Shown: positions 26,987 through 36,145, counted from the first letter of the stretch. The stretch: 62,570 nt of DNA from Hyphomicrobiales bacterium (GCA_947455995.1 CANGQA010000007.1:1-62570), one strand, 5' to 3'. Program-made: numbers and translations. The notes: generated by a model not told the origin, from the letters alone.

Positions 26987-27934
26987 ATGAAATCCCGTCT
27001 CGTGTGCAAATGGTTAGCCGTATTGGTCCTGCTGTCTGTGGCAGGTTGCGGGCTGTTTCGATTCGAGCAACGCGCCCCGTGGCGCGATCAGGCCGAGCGG
27101 GAATGTCTGTCGGCAGGGGCGGTCAAAATAAACACCTATATAGAGCCAGCCCGCGAGGTTGATGGTCCCGGTTCTTGCGGGATGTTGAAACCCTTTCGCA
27201 TCTCGGCTTTAGCCGAAGGCAGTGTCGGGCTCAAAAGCCGCGCTTTGCTGGCCTGTCCGATGGTCAGCGTGCTGGATCAGTGGCTGATCGAAGTCGTCCA
27301 GCCCGCGGCACGGCTCTATATGGGCACAGAATTGGCCGAGGTGAATTTGGGGTCTTATTCCTGCCGCAACGTCAACAACCAATGGAGCGGCAACAAATCC
27401 GAGCATTCCTACGGCAATGCCGTGGATGTGATGTCGTTTAAATTCGAGGACGGGCGGACGCTCACCGTTGAGCGGGGGTGGCGTGGGGCATCCGCGGATC
27501 AGAACTTCCTTCGCGAAGTCTTTGTCGGTGGGTGCCGGATGTTTTCAACCGTGCTCGCTCCCGGATCGGACATGTTCCATTATAACCATCTGCATCTGGA
27601 TCTTGGCCGCCATGCCGGCGGCCGTCAGATTTGCAAGCCGGTCATCAAATTCGAGCCTCGTGTGACACCGGCGATGGTCAAAGCTCCGATGAGTATGAAA
27701 ATCCCGCAAAAACGGACACTCCAGGAGGAGGAGGATAATTCGGGCGAATTTGCCGAGCCGCCCGCCCCCAATCGTGGAGCCGTCCAGTCCACGCCGCTGC
27801 CGCCTTCAGGCCCGCAGATGATGAACCAGACCATCCAGCAAGGGAACAGCCATAGCGCGCCAATGTCTGGCGTGCCTTCGCCGAACACGTTGCTGCCGCC
27901 GATAAGGCCACCCCGTCTGGGTGGTTTGTATTAG
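26987..27934 (+). CDS. extensin-family lipoprotein (peptidase-like fold)
   Basis: 315 residues. The signal peptide ends in VAGC, so Cys21 is probably lipidated. The central domain (about 35-225) is the bacterial extensin-like C-terminal domain, distantly related to LAS/D-Ala-D-Ala peptidase folds: SEHSYGNAVDVMSF supplies the metal-ligand-like His and Asp, and HYNHLHLDLGRH the second His cluster. The C-terminal 90 residues are Pro/Gln/Asn-rich and disordered. It probably acts on or binds the cell wall in the periplasm; activity is unproven. Divergent from the Tim44-like gene. Confidence 0.88.
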   Translation: MKSRLVCKWLAVLVLLSVAGCGLFRFEQRAPWRDQAERECLSAGAVKINTYIEPAREVDGPGSCGMLKPFRISALAEGSVGLKSRALLACPMVSVLDQWLIEVVQPAARLYMGTELAEVNLGSYSCRNVNNQWSGNKSEHSYGNAVDVMSFKFEDGRTLTVERGWRGASADQNFLREVFVGGCRMFSTVLAPGSDMFHYNHLHLDLGRHAGGRQICKPVIKFEPRVTPAMVKAPMSMKIPQKRTLQEEEDNSGEFAEPPAPNRGAVQSTPLPPSGPQMMNQTIQQGNSHSAPMSGVPSPNTLLPPIRPPRLGGLY

Positions 27935-27941
27935 GCTTGAT

Positions 27942-27995
27942 CTCAATTCAGGGATTGGGCTCAATTCAGAGATTGGACTTAATTCAGAGATTGAC
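27942..27995. repeat. three tandem 18-bp repeats before rlmJ
   Basis: Units at 27942, 27960 and 27978 differ by one to three bases (CTCAATTCAGAGATTGGA as the middle copy). They fill the gap between the extensin-like gene and rlmJ and are in the reading frame of rlmJ, where they would encode three LNSxIG/D hexapeptides if translation began upstream. Confidence 0.9.
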
Positions 27996-28025
27996 CTTGC
28001 GGCAGGTTCTGTCATCAAAGGCGGC

Positions 28026-28874
28026 ATGAATTACAGACACGCCTATCATGCAGGAAATTTTGCCGATGTGGTCAAACACGCGGCCCTTGCGCTTATCCTC
28101 GATTATCTGAAGCGCAAGGACAGTGCCTTTCGGGTCATAGACACCCATTCGGGAATTGGTGTGTATGATCTGGCCGGTGAGGAGGCACAGCGCACCGGGG
28201 AATGGCATGCGGGCATCGGCCGTCTGCTTGATGCGTCCTTGTCGCCGGATGCCGCCGCGTTGCTTGCGCCTTACCTGGAGGCTGTGGCTGCGGTAAAAGG
28301 CCTGGTCAAACCGACCGCCTATCCCGGTTCGCCTGCCATTGCCCAGCATCTGACACGTGATCAGGACCGGATGATCTTCGTCGAGAAACATCCGCGTGAT
28401 GCTCTTGCTTTGAAGCAGAATATGGCTGGAGACGAGCGGATCAAAGTGATCGAACTCGATGGCTGGACCGCCCTTAAAGCCTATATCCCGCCGCCCGAAC
28501 GGCGCGGTCTGGTGCTGATTGATCCGCCGTTTGAAGTGCCGGATGAATTTGAAAAGCTCGCGCAAAATGTGGTCAAGGCCTATAGTAAATGGCCGACCGG
28601 CATTTATGCGATCTGGTATCCGCTGAAAAACAAGACGGCCAGCGATCATTTTCGTCAGACCATGCGGGAGAGCGGAATTCCGCGCATGCTATGTGTCGAA
28701 TTGCGGGTGCGCGAGGAGCAGGATCGCGGCCTTTTTTCTGGCAGCGGGTTGATGCTGGTTAACCCGCCTTTCGTGCTTGCCGAGCAGATGAGTGTACTCT
28801 TGCCGGAATTGCTTGCCATTCTCAAGCAGGCGCCAGGCAGTGGCTGGTCGGTGACATGGTTGACGCCGTCTTGA
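28026..28874 (+). CDS. rlmJ: 23S rRNA (adenine2030-N6)-methyltransferase
   Basis: 282 residues. It methylates A2030 of 23S rRNA. The N-terminal MNYRHAYHAGNFADVVKHA is diagnostic, and the N6-adenine methyltransferase motif appears as IDPPFEVPDEF with the SAM-binding parts SGIGVYDL and AYPGSPAIA around it. AAAGGCGGC precedes the ATG at 28026. The frame is open further upstream through the 18-bp repeats, but the family start is at 28026. Confidence 0.96.
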   Translation: MNYRHAYHAGNFADVVKHAALALILDYLKRKDSAFRVIDTHSGIGVYDLAGEEAQRTGEWHAGIGRLLDASLSPDAAALLAPYLEAVAAVKGLVKPTAYPGSPAIAQHLTRDQDRMIFVEKHPRDALALKQNMAGDERIKVIELDGWTALKAYIPPPERRGLVLIDPPFEVPDEFEKLAQNVVKAYSKWPTGIYAIWYPLKNKTASDHFRQTMRESGIPRMLCVELRVREEQDRGLFSGSGLMLVNPPFVLAEQMSVLLPELLAILKQAPGSGWSVTWLTPS

Positions 28875-29217
28875 TGCTTTGTTGAGAAGCAACGCTACTG
28901 TTTCGACATCATTCAATAAAATTGGCATTAAAAAATCATTTTTGATGGTGGACGCCTGCGAATTGCCGACATATCCTGCGTGTAACGATAAGTTTGCCCC
29001 AAAGCATGATGCCAGTCTAACAGGCTGCGGGGTGAACATAGAAAGTGGGAATTGCAGATTTCGTTTTGCATTCCGGAAAGGATACGCGAGGGGCACGAAT
29101 CCATCAGGTGATTCAACTTCGTGATATCTGAAGGAATGCAGGGGCCTGAAGGTCTAACCTTCGGGCTCGTCATTCGGGGCGGGTTCGTTATTCGAAGTCG
29201 TCCCCTGATCAGGAGCG
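28875..29217. other. 343-bp non-coding gap before the cold-shock gene
   Basis: No convincing gene. It contains an AT-rich stretch (28910-28950), a GAAGGT/ACCTTC dyad near 29149-29163 and the imperfect direct repeat TCGTCATTCG/TCGTTATTCG near 29168-29195. An 81-codon frame at 28879 starts with TTG, has no binding site and looks spurious. The gap may be the long 5' leader often seen on cold-shock genes. Confidence 0.4.
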
Positions 29218-29223
29218 ATGAGC

Positions 29224-29442
29224 ATGCCGCGTACAGGTGTCGTGAAATTCTTCAATACCGATAAGGGCTATGGATTTATCAAGCCCGATGATGGTGGGGC
29301 CGATGTGTTCGTCCATGTCACTGCGGTCAGCAGTGCAGGACTTGCCGGACTTGAGCAGGGACAGAAAATCTCCTTCGAGGTCGAACCCGACAAAAAAGGG
29401 AAGGGCCCTAAAGCGGTGGGGCTGGTTGTGTTGCCCGAGTGA
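29224..29442 (+). CDS. cold-shock domain protein
   Basis: 72 residues, a single CSD OB-fold. RNP1-like KGYGFIKP and RNP2-like DVFVHVTAV bind single-stranded RNA or DNA. The ATG at 29224 has AGGAG 8 bases upstream; another ATG at 29218 is only 2 bases from it. Such proteins act as RNA chaperones; whether this copy is cold-induced cannot be told, though a long leader is present. Confidence 0.95.
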   Translation: MPRTGVVKFFNTDKGYGFIKPDDGGADVFVHVTAVSSAGLAGLEQGQKISFEVEPDKKGKGPKAVGLVVLPE

Positions 29443-29503
29443 GCCGTTTACAGCTAATCATGTGAAATCAGCGGTGGATTGCCGTATCTAATGAGGGCTG
29501 CAC

Positions 29504-30112
29504 ATGAAATTGCGTTCGTCTCCTTTCTCTCCGTTCGGCCGTAAAGTGGTTATGGTCGCTCATATCCTTGGACTGTTCGATCGGCTGGGCATCGCCACGG
29601 CAGATCCGTCCGATCCCAATGATCCGTTGCGGGTGGACAATCCGCTTGGCAAATTGCCGGTTCTGGTGCTCGACGATGGCTCGTCGCTTTATGACTCCCG
29701 CGTGATTGTCGATTATCTCGACCATCTCGCCGGTGAAGAGGGTCTCATCCCTCAAGGGGACGCCAAATTCCCAGTTTTGCGGATGCAGGCCCTTGCGGAT
29801 GGAATTTTAGATGCCTCGATCTTGCAGGTTTATGAAAACCGTTTTCGGGCAGAGGATCGTCGCGAGGCCGGATGGATTTCCTATCAGGCCGAAAAGGTCA
29901 AACGCGCTCTGACATTTTTGGAAAACAGCCAACTGCCCGCCATTTCCGCGCGGCCCGATGTCGGCGCTATCGCTCTGGCTTGTGCTTTGGGTTATCAGGA
30001 TTTGCGCTTCCAGGGCTTATGGCGCAAAGAAAATCCTAAATTGGTTGCTTGGCTCAACGATTTTGCTGCTTCCGTGCCAGCATTTGCATTGACTGCCCCG
30101 CCAGCGGCCTGA
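29504..30112 (+). CDS. glutathione S-transferase family protein
   Basis: 202 residues. The N-terminal thioredoxin-like domain has SPFGRKVVMVAHILGL at 8-23, NPLGKLPVLVLDDG with the cis-Pro, and the glutathione gamma-Glu-binding SLYDSRVIVDYLD. An all-helical C-terminal domain follows. The active residue near the N-terminus (SPF) is Ser rather than Cys or Tyr, so catalysis is uncertain and substrate unknown. Transcribed alone from a gap of 61 bp after the cold-shock gene. Confidence 0.9.
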   Translation: MKLRSSPFSPFGRKVVMVAHILGLFDRLGIATADPSDPNDPLRVDNPLGKLPVLVLDDGSSLYDSRVIVDYLDHLAGEEGLIPQGDAKFPVLRMQALADGILDASILQVYENRFRAEDRREAGWISYQAEKVKRALTFLENSQLPAISARPDVGAIALACALGYQDLRFQGLWRKENPKLVAWLNDFAASVPAFALTAPPAA

Positions 30113-30135
30113 CTGGTCCACCCGCGATAGAGTAT

Positions 30136-30163
30136 AAAAAAAGCCCGCTGCGAAGCGGGCTTT
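30136..30163. terminator. bidirectional terminator between the GST and outer-membrane barrel genes
   Basis: AAAGCCCGCT and AGCGGGCTTT form a perfect 10-bp stem around GCGA. The minus direction has seven T's after the stem, so it mainly ends the barrel gene transcript; the plus side has only three T's. Confidence 0.88.
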
Positions 30164-30184
30164 ATCATGACGATCCTCAGATCA

Positions 30185-30829
30185 TTAGAACTTGTAGTTG
30201 AGCGCGGTGCGGACGATGCCCAGATCGTTACCGAGTTTGCCAACAGCAGTGGTCTTGTTCTCGAGGGCAACATAAAGACCTTCGACGCGAGCGGAGACAT
30301 TATTGGTGATGGCATAATCAACGCCTGCACCGACAGCATAGCCATTACGCCAGCCCGAAGAATTGTTCGAACCCGGAATTGTGACCTTTTCATTGCCGCC
30401 AGCATAACCGGCTGTGATATATGGCATCACGCGATCAAAGGCATAACCAACACGGCCGCGCACAGTGCCGAGGGTGTCGAGGCGGGCCTTGGAACCAGCT
30501 GTGCCGGTTGATGAGGCCTTACCCTGCAAGCCGCTATAGTCGAAGTCGCCTTCAATACCGACAACAACTTTGTTTGCAAGCTGCTGGTTGTAACCGATCT
30601 GGCCGCCTGCAACAAAATTGCTCGGATCCTTGAACCGCGAACCCGCGGAGCCTGTGAAGGAGCCAAAGCCGTAACCAGCATTGACGCCGATATAGCTGCC
30701 CGACCAGTTATAGCTTGGGGCCGCAACGTAAGGTGCAGGGGCCTGCTTGCGGTTTGGCAAGTCGGCAGCAGCAGCGGCACCGGCAGTCAGGGCGAGAGCA
30801 GCTAAGCTAAGCGAAAGCAGTTTTTTCAT
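30185..30829 (-). CDS. outer-membrane beta-barrel protein (Omp25/31 type)
   Basis: 214 residues. A signal peptide ends near GAAAAADLPNRK, and the mature protein begins NWSGSYIGVNAGYGFG, the typical opening of rhizobial/Brucella Omp25-Omp31 porin-like barrels. Alternating hydrophobic beta-strands run to a C-terminal phenylalanine (VRTALNYKF), the BAM-recognition end. GGAGAC precedes the ATG at 30829. Its AT-rich 225-bp upstream region suggests strong expression. Structural role in the outer membrane is inferred from the family. Confidence 0.92.
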   Translation of the reverse strand: MKKLLSLSLAALALTAGAAAAADLPNRKQAPAPYVAAPSYNWSGSYIGVNAGYGFGSFTGSAGSRFKDPSNFVAGGQIGYNQQLANKVVVGIEGDFDYSGLQGKASSTGTAGSKARLDTLGTVRGRVGYAFDRVMPYITAGYAGGNEKVTIPGSNNSSGWRNGYAVGAGVDYAITNNVSARVEGLYVALENKTTAVGKLGNDLGIVRTALNYKF

Positions 30830-31054
30830 TGTATCAGTCTCCAAAAGTACAGGGAGCAGTTGAACTAATGTTCTTCTGCGTAGAGGATATTTATTCTCTC
30901 AATATGTATGAGTGAATCGTCGAATGAGAAACAATCTCTTGTTCGTGCTTTTCTTACAAAATAGTGGCGAGAATATGAATCTAATAAGGCGTATTGTTGT
31001 TTTTTTCATAAAAAGATCGTGAATAAATTGTAAATAGTATTCGCTGTCTGTTGA

Positions 31055-31723
31055 TTAAAAGCGGTAATTCCCGCCAATCCGCAGCAGATTGTTTGTGGCG
31101 CTAATCGATTGCGGTCCGGTCGATGCCGGATAGGTGTAACGTCCGAGGTCGTAATGCAGCACCTCACCGCGCAATGAGAAGTGCTGGTCTACCTGAAATT
31201 CTGCCCCGATCCCGGCGACCCAGCCCACGGCGTTGATGCTTTTGCTGCCAGTGGTGCTTTTGTATTCGGTGGCTGCGATGCCGATACCTCCGGTGGCATA
31301 GCCCATCAGATTATTGGCAATCAGATATCCCGCGCGTCCACGCCCGCTGGCCATCCAGTTCTGACGATAGGTATCGGCTACCGAGCGGCTGATGACATCG
31401 GAGATGGTTCCATCGGCTTCCAGACCGAATACAAAGCGGTCGGATTGCCAGTTGTACCCGCCCTGCAGACCACCAACCACGCCGGAGATGCGGTTGACAC
31501 TTGCTTTGCCGAAACCACCGCCACTGTTGACACCGATATAGGCACCCTGCCAATTTCCGCTGAATGATGATCCGTTCGACCCCGAATTGCCGTATGAACT
31601 GCCATAGGGGTTACTGCCATATCCTTTGTTCTTGGAGAGGTCAGCCGCTTCAGTGCTGCCTGATTTGAGGCAGAGGGTCATCAGTAATGTTACCATTGCT
31701 GTCGTTTTTCTAAACCGTGTCAT
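31055..31723 (-). CDS. second outer-membrane beta-barrel protein
   Basis: 222 residues, a paralogue-type barrel to the gene downstream. The signal peptide is followed by a Gly/Ser/Tyr/Asn-rich low-complexity stretch (YGSNPYGSSYGNSGS) before WQGAYIGVNSGGGFG, the Omp25/31-like first strand. It ends in Phe (LLRIGGNYRF). GGGGGC lies upstream of the ATG at 31723. Its longer reading frame from 31822 is antisense to the SDR leader and is ignored. The 225-bp gap to the first barrel is AT-rich and has no terminator. Confidence 0.88.
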   Translation of the reverse strand: MTRFRKTTAMVTLLMTLCLKSGSTEAADLSKNKGYGSNPYGSSYGNSGSNGSSFSGNWQGAYIGVNSGGGFGKASVNRISGVVGGLQGGYNWQSDRFVFGLEADGTISDVISRSVADTYRQNWMASGRGRAGYLIANNLMGYATGGIGIAATEYKSTTGSKSINAVGWVAGIGAEFQVDQHFSLRGEVLHYDLGRYTYPASTGPQSISATNNLLRIGGNYRF

Positions 31724-31923
31724 GACCTTTGCCCCCTTTTGACAGGCGGTATTTGCTCCTGTCCTCCCTCCATCTAAAACGGATGGGGTGTGGGTTAAAG
31801 GAGAGCTTGGGAACAGGGTCAACAGTCTCTAAACAAAAAGGCAAAACGGCATGGGGTGTTAAAACCTGTGGCGAAAATAAGGCAGAAATGGTTTGGACAT
31901 TGATGCCCCTTGAGGAGAATAAA

Positions 31924-32685
31924 ATGCAGCAACGCGGCAAAGCGGCCCTTGTGACGGGCGGCGCCAAACGGATCGGTAAGGCGATTGTCGAGGCTCTTGC
32001 GCAAGCAGGTTTTGACGTCGCCATCCATTGCAATGCTTCGCGGCACGAGGCCGATGCGATGGCCCATAGCCTGATTGCTCAAGGACGAAAGGCCGTTGTC
32101 GTCTGTGCCGATCTGAACGACATCGATGCCACCAAGGGCCTGATCGGGCAGGCAGAGATGGCGTTGGGCCCGCTGTCTTTGTTGGTCAACAATGCATCAT
32201 TGTTTGATGCCGATCAGGCCGAAAAGATTGACCAAGCCCTTTGGGACCGGCAATTTGCTGTCAATCTTCGTGCGCCTTGTTTGCTGGCTGAAGCCTTTGT
32301 TGCCCGGGTTGATCCGCATGGAGACGATGACCCCTCCATCATCAACCTGATCGATCAGCGGGTCTTGCGGCCCAATCCGCAGTTTTTTTCCTACACACTG
32401 ACCAAATCAACCCTGTGGACCGCCACCCGCACTATGGCCCAGAGTTTTGCGCCACGGGTGAGGGTCAATGGGGTGGGGCCGGGGCCGACTTTGGCAAACC
32501 AGCATGATGGTGAGGCCGGATTGGTTCAGGAACGGTCGGCCTTGCTGCTCTCGCATGGGCCGAATCCCATCGATATTGCTGAAGCTGTTGTCTATCTGGC
32601 TCGTGCAAGACAGGTGACAGGCCAAATGATTGCGGTCGATGGAGGACAACATCTGGGTTGGAAAACACCCGATGTGGTTCTGTAA
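31924..32685 (+). CDS. SDR family oxidoreductase, FolM/pteridine-reductase-like
   Basis: 253 residues. TGGAKRIGKA is the cofactor motif, with the Lys-Arg after it typical of NADPH-using pteridine reductase-like SDRs. The active site is YTLTKSTL and LLVNNASLFD replaces NNAG. GVGPGPTLANQ follows. This branch includes FolM (dihydromonapterin reductase), but that function is only suggested. GAGGAG lies 7 bases before the ATG at 31924. It converges on pgeF with a 5-bp gap. Confidence 0.85.
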   Translation: MQQRGKAALVTGGAKRIGKAIVEALAQAGFDVAIHCNASRHEADAMAHSLIAQGRKAVVVCADLNDIDATKGLIGQAEMALGPLSLLVNNASLFDADQAEKIDQALWDRQFAVNLRAPCLLAEAFVARVDPHGDDDPSIINLIDQRVLRPNPQFFSYTLTKSTLWTATRTMAQSFAPRVRVNGVGPGPTLANQHDGEAGLVQERSALLLSHGPNPIDIAEAVVYLARARQVTGQMIAVDGGQHLGWKTPDVVL

Positions 32686-32690
32686 TCTGT

Positions 32691-33482
32691 CTATCGCAGG
32701 GCAATAGTGGCCATCAAACGCCCGTAATCGGGCTCATTTGCATGGGTGGTCCGGCGATAGCTGTAAAACAGCTCGGGCTCTCCATAGGTGCACCGGTCCA
32801 GATTGGTGAATGAGCCAATACGGGCCTGTTGCAGCTTGTGTCCGATCAAAGCAGGCAGATCAAACATCTGATGACCCGTTTTGCCGGATGGGGTGAAAAA
32901 TACCGCAGAGGCAGGGTTGTCATCGATGAATCGGGCGTAGAATTCCGGTCCCACTTCATAGGCGCGGGCGGAGATGGTCGGGCCCAAAACCGCATGGATG
33001 TTGGCGCGCTTGGCCCCAAGACTCTCCATGCTGTCAAGCGTAGCTTCCAAAATGCCAGTAAAGGCTCCTTTCCAACCCGAATGGCAGGCGCCAATCACCT
33101 GCGCTTGCTCATCGGCAAACAGCACAGGTCCGCAATCGGCTGTCGCGATTGCCAAACATAAGCCCGGACGGTCGGTCACCATACCATCGGCTTTGGGACG
33201 CTGGTCACGGGTCCAAGGGGTTGTGACAGTCACAACATCAGCAGAATGGATCTGCCAGCATGACAGCAAAAGATCGGACGATACGCCCATAAATCCAGCC
33301 ATGCGCTCGCGGTTGATTGCGACCATCTCTGGATCGTCATGTGATCCCTGCCCGCCATTCAGCGAGGCATAGATGCCGCTTGAGGCGCCGCCCTGACGGG
33401 TAAAAAAGGCATGTCTAATTCCCTCCAGCAGCAAAGGGGGAGCAAGGATCGGTTGGAGTGCGGATGGGGGCATAGTCGTCAT
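32691..33482 (-). CDS. pgeF: peptidoglycan editing factor / laccase-domain protein
   Basis: 263 residues of the multicopper-like laccase fold (YfiH). The metal/active-site Cys and His residues lie in QIHSADVV, ATADCGPVLFAD and IGACHSGWKGAF. In E. coli this protein removes misincorporated serine from peptidoglycan precursors; related proteins act as purine nucleoside phosphorylases, so the reaction here is not settled. Its start overlaps the midA stop as ATGA. Part of the run lgt-midA-pgeF. Confidence 0.92.
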   Translation of the reverse strand: MTTMPPSALQPILAPPLLLEGIRHAFFTRQGGASSGIYASLNGGQGSHDDPEMVAINRERMAGFMGVSSDLLLSCWQIHSADVVTVTTPWTRDQRPKADGMVTDRPGLCLAIATADCGPVLFADEQAQVIGACHSGWKGAFTGILEATLDSMESLGAKRANIHAVLGPTISARAYEVGPEFYARFIDDNPASAVFFTPSGKTGHQMFDLPALIGHKLQQARIGSFTNLDRCTYGEPELFYSYRRTTHANEPDYGRLMATIALR

Positions 33483-34600
33483 GGGGTTACCAAAGCAGGG
33501 TCGGGCCTATCGAAGCCGGGAACAAGTTTGAAATCGGCCGAGGCCATGGCCACAGCCTTGAACAGACGTCCCATCGCAACGGGGCTCGCGTCGTCTATCA
33601 GTCGGTTGGCAGCCTCTCGGATGGTTGCCGCCTGATCAGGATTGCCCGAACTCAATTGCTCAACCCGCGGCTCAAGGCCGAGCCGCAGCAACAATTCGCG
33701 CTGAGTCAGCAAGCTTTGCGGCCTAATGCCAGCCGCGCGTGCCGTTTCCATCAGCAAAGTGAAATTGACGTGGGTGGTCAGATCGCATTCGCCCGGTGCA
33801 TCCAGCGGGTCGACCGGTTGGTGGTTTTTCAAAGCCTGCCATGAATCGAACAGGGTTGAATAGTCCTTGCTGCCTTTGCTGGCATAGCCGTAATCAATGG
33901 CCAGACAGACCCCGCGGTTTTGCGCCAGATGATGGGCCAACTGGTCCATGATGAATGTGCCGATGCGCGGGAGTTCCAGCACCGCATCGGCCGGGGCATC
34001 GAGCGTGATCGAGGCATCCGGCTCCATGGACAAGCCAAGACATAGCGAGCCGTCGTCATCAAGCCCGATCAGACGTTCGTGCCAGCCATGGTCGGTCTTC
34101 TGCATTTGCCGGATCGGCAAAGCATCAAAAAACTCGTTGGCGAGGATGATGCAAGGGCCGTTTGGCAAGGTTTCGATGCTCTGGTGCCATTCGATCTGGT
34201 CGATCCATGGTGCCAAAGTCACTTCCTGCATCTGGCGCAGCACGGGACTGGTTTCGACCAGATGCACCCGCATTGCGCGTTGGAAGCCTTTTACAACCCG
34301 CAATACCCGCAGGGCATCAGCCATCAACGTGCCACGGCCCGGGCCTAATTCAACCAGATTGATGGTTGATGGCGCGCCCAGTTGTAACCAGCATTCTCCC
34401 GCCCATAAACCGATCAATTCACCGAAAATCTGCGAAATTTCTGGCGAAGTGATGAAATCACCCGTTGTACCGAATGGATCCCGCGTCATGTAATAGCCAT
34501 AGCGTGGATCACCAAGACAGATCGCCATATAGCGTTCGATGCTGAGAGGCCCTTCGGTGCGGATCAGTTCTTTCAGCAAAGGGATCAGGGGCGCGCTCAT
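33479..34600 (-). CDS. class I SAM-dependent methyltransferase, MidA/NDUFAF7 family
   Basis: 373 residues. DPFGTTGDFITSPEISQIFGE and VELGPGRGTLMADALRVL (SAM-binding) are the family signature. Human NDUFAF7 methylates an arginine of complex I; bacterial targets are not firmly known. The alphaproteobacterial order lgt-this gene-pgeF is common. Both ends overlap neighbours by four bases (ATGA), so the three genes are translated together. Confidence 0.92.
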   Translation of the reverse strand: MSAPLIPLLKELIRTEGPLSIERYMAICLGDPRYGYYMTRDPFGTTGDFITSPEISQIFGELIGLWAGECWLQLGAPSTINLVELGPGRGTLMADALRVLRVVKGFQRAMRVHLVETSPVLRQMQEVTLAPWIDQIEWHQSIETLPNGPCIILANEFFDALPIRQMQKTDHGWHERLIGLDDDGSLCLGLSMEPDASITLDAPADAVLELPRIGTFIMDQLAHHLAQNRGVCLAIDYGYASKGSKDYSTLFDSWQALKNHQPVDPLDAPGECDLTTHVNFTLLMETARAAGIRPQSLLTQRELLLRLGLEPRVEQLSSGNPDQAATIREAANRLIDDASPVAMGRLFKAVAMASADFKLVPGFDRPDPALVTP

Positions 34601-35439
34601 GCCATTGGGCTTTCGTGATGATCGGACATCGGAGGCTGGCGTAGTGCACGAATGACCATTCCAAGACCCAGCAAAACCAGTGGCACTGACAGCAGCATGC
34701 CCATGGTGGCCCCGCCAAGCAGGAAGCCGAGTTGCTGATCAGGCTCGCGGAAAAATTCCGAGGCAATACGGGCCAGGCCATAGCCCATGCCGAACAGGCC
34801 CGAAACCAGCCAAGGACGCTTGAGCGCACCTTGGCGCACAGCCACAATCAGCAGCAGGCCGAGCAACAGGCCTTCCAGTCCCGCCTCGTAAAGCTGACTG
34901 GGATGACGTGGTACGGGTCCGGCCAGAGGAAACACCACCGCCCAAGCCACATCAGTCGTCCGGCCCCATAATTCGCCATTGATAAAATTGGCAAGGCGTC
35001 CCAAAAACAGGCCGATCGGTGCCACTGTAGCCGCCACATCGAACATGGCCGCCACCGCCTCGCCATGGCGGCGCGCGCTGATCGCCAAGCCCAGGGCGCA
35101 GCCAGCCAGCCCGCCGTGAAACGACATGCCACCCTGCCAGACGCTCAGAATGTTTTCGGGGTGGGCAATGAAATGATCGAGATTGTAAAACAGCACATAG
35201 CCGGTGCGGCCACCCAGCACGACCCCTATGGCGGCATACAAAATCATATCATCCAGCAATGCGACACTCGGCGGGTTCCGCTGCCCCCACAAGAAGGACT
35301 GTTGGGCAAGGCGCACGCAAAATTTCCAACCCAGCATCAAGCCGCCAATATAGGCCAGGGCGTACCAGCGGATCACAAATGGACCGAAACTGATCAGCAC
35401 AGGATCAATGGCAGGAAAGGGGATCACGAAAAACGGCAT
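34597..35439 (-). CDS. lgt: prolipoprotein diacylglyceryl transferase
   Basis: 280 residues with seven predicted membrane helices. It transfers diacylglycerol from phosphatidylglycerol to the lipobox Cys of prolipoproteins in the inner membrane. Signature: GRLANFINGELWGR, with MSFHGGLAGC before it. GGGAG lies 8 bases before the ATG at 35439, so the five-codon upstream start is unlikely. Its substrates include the lipoproteins seen elsewhere in the window. Confidence 0.97.
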   Translation of the reverse strand: MPFFVIPFPAIDPVLISFGPFVIRWYALAYIGGLMLGWKFCVRLAQQSFLWGQRNPPSVALLDDMILYAAIGVVLGGRTGYVLFYNLDHFIAHPENILSVWQGGMSFHGGLAGCALGLAISARRHGEAVAAMFDVAATVAPIGLFLGRLANFINGELWGRTTDVAWAVVFPLAGPVPRHPSQLYEAGLEGLLLGLLLIVAVRQGALKRPWLVSGLFGMGYGLARIASEFFREPDQQLGFLLGGATMGMLLSVPLVLLGLGMVIRALRQPPMSDHHESPMA

Positions 35440-35632
35440 TCGGCAGGCTCCCATATGTCATGACCTGAGATGCCTCTTATGGCAGGCTTTCGTCAAGCCG
35501 CTTCGCGGATCAGGGCCGAGAAAACGCTGTCGCTTGCGTCTGATGGATGAGAAAAATGCTTTGTTATGGGTGAAACAATCGACCAGCCGTGCTAGAGATC
35601 GGCCACTATAAACCGATACAGGAGAGATGGTC

Positions 35633-35893
35633 ATGCAGGGCGGCAACAAGATTCTCGATGATTTCGCACGCATGATGACCGATGCCGCGGGCATGGCGCA
35701 GGGTGTCAAACGTGAAGCTGAAGGTGTTTTCAAATCACAATTCGAGCGGATGATCCGCGATATGGATCTGGTGACCCGCGAGGAATTTGAGGCCGTGCGC
35801 GATATGGCGGTCAAAGCGCGCGAGGAAAACGATGCTTTGCTGATCCGTCTCGAAGCCCTTGAAGCCAAGCTGGCACAACACGCAGGCGAGTAA
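35633..35893 (+). CDS. ubiK: UbiK-like accessory factor (BMFP family)
   Basis: 86 residues, mostly helical with a C-terminal coiled coil (DLVTREEFEAVRDMAVKARE and ALLIRLEALEAKLAQ). This matches the BMFP/YqiC family, which forms membrane-associated trimers; E. coli UbiK aids aerobic ubiquinone synthesis. The ATG at 35633 has AGGAG 8 bases upstream, better than the ATG at 35627. Divergent from lgt. Confidence 0.86.
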   Translation: MQGGNKILDDFARMMTDAAGMAQGVKREAEGVFKSQFERMIRDMDLVTREEFEAVRDMAVKAREENDALLIRLEALEAKLAQHAGE

Positions 35894-36145
35894 GCCATCT
35901 GGCTCTGCTATCGCGCAATCGGTTTTGTTCGCGATCGGGTCAAAATCAAAAAAAGTGTAATCGGGTGTGGACATTGTTTTGAAGTGATTGTGCATGGAGC
36001 GCGAATCCATGAGTGTCCATCTCGCTCGGTGTCGATGTGAGTCGCCTCTGGCCAGTTGGTTCAACCGGCCTCAGTGATCCTTTTCAGATCGGGCATGTTC
36101 TGGACGGTTCTCGTCCAGAGCAGGTGATCTGGAGACGGGACCGCA
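35894..36145. other. 252-bp gap between ubiK and the YbjN-like gene
   Basis: No gene seen. A perfect 8-bp hairpin TCTGGACG/CGTCCAGA with a 5-base loop lies at 36099-36119, 27 bp before the next start codon. It could influence translation; no T-tract follows. The rest is unremarkable. Confidence 0.4.

Noticed and set aside
28879-29124. 81-codon frame between rlmJ and the cold-shock gene
   Set aside because: TTG start, no binding site and atypical composition for a protein.
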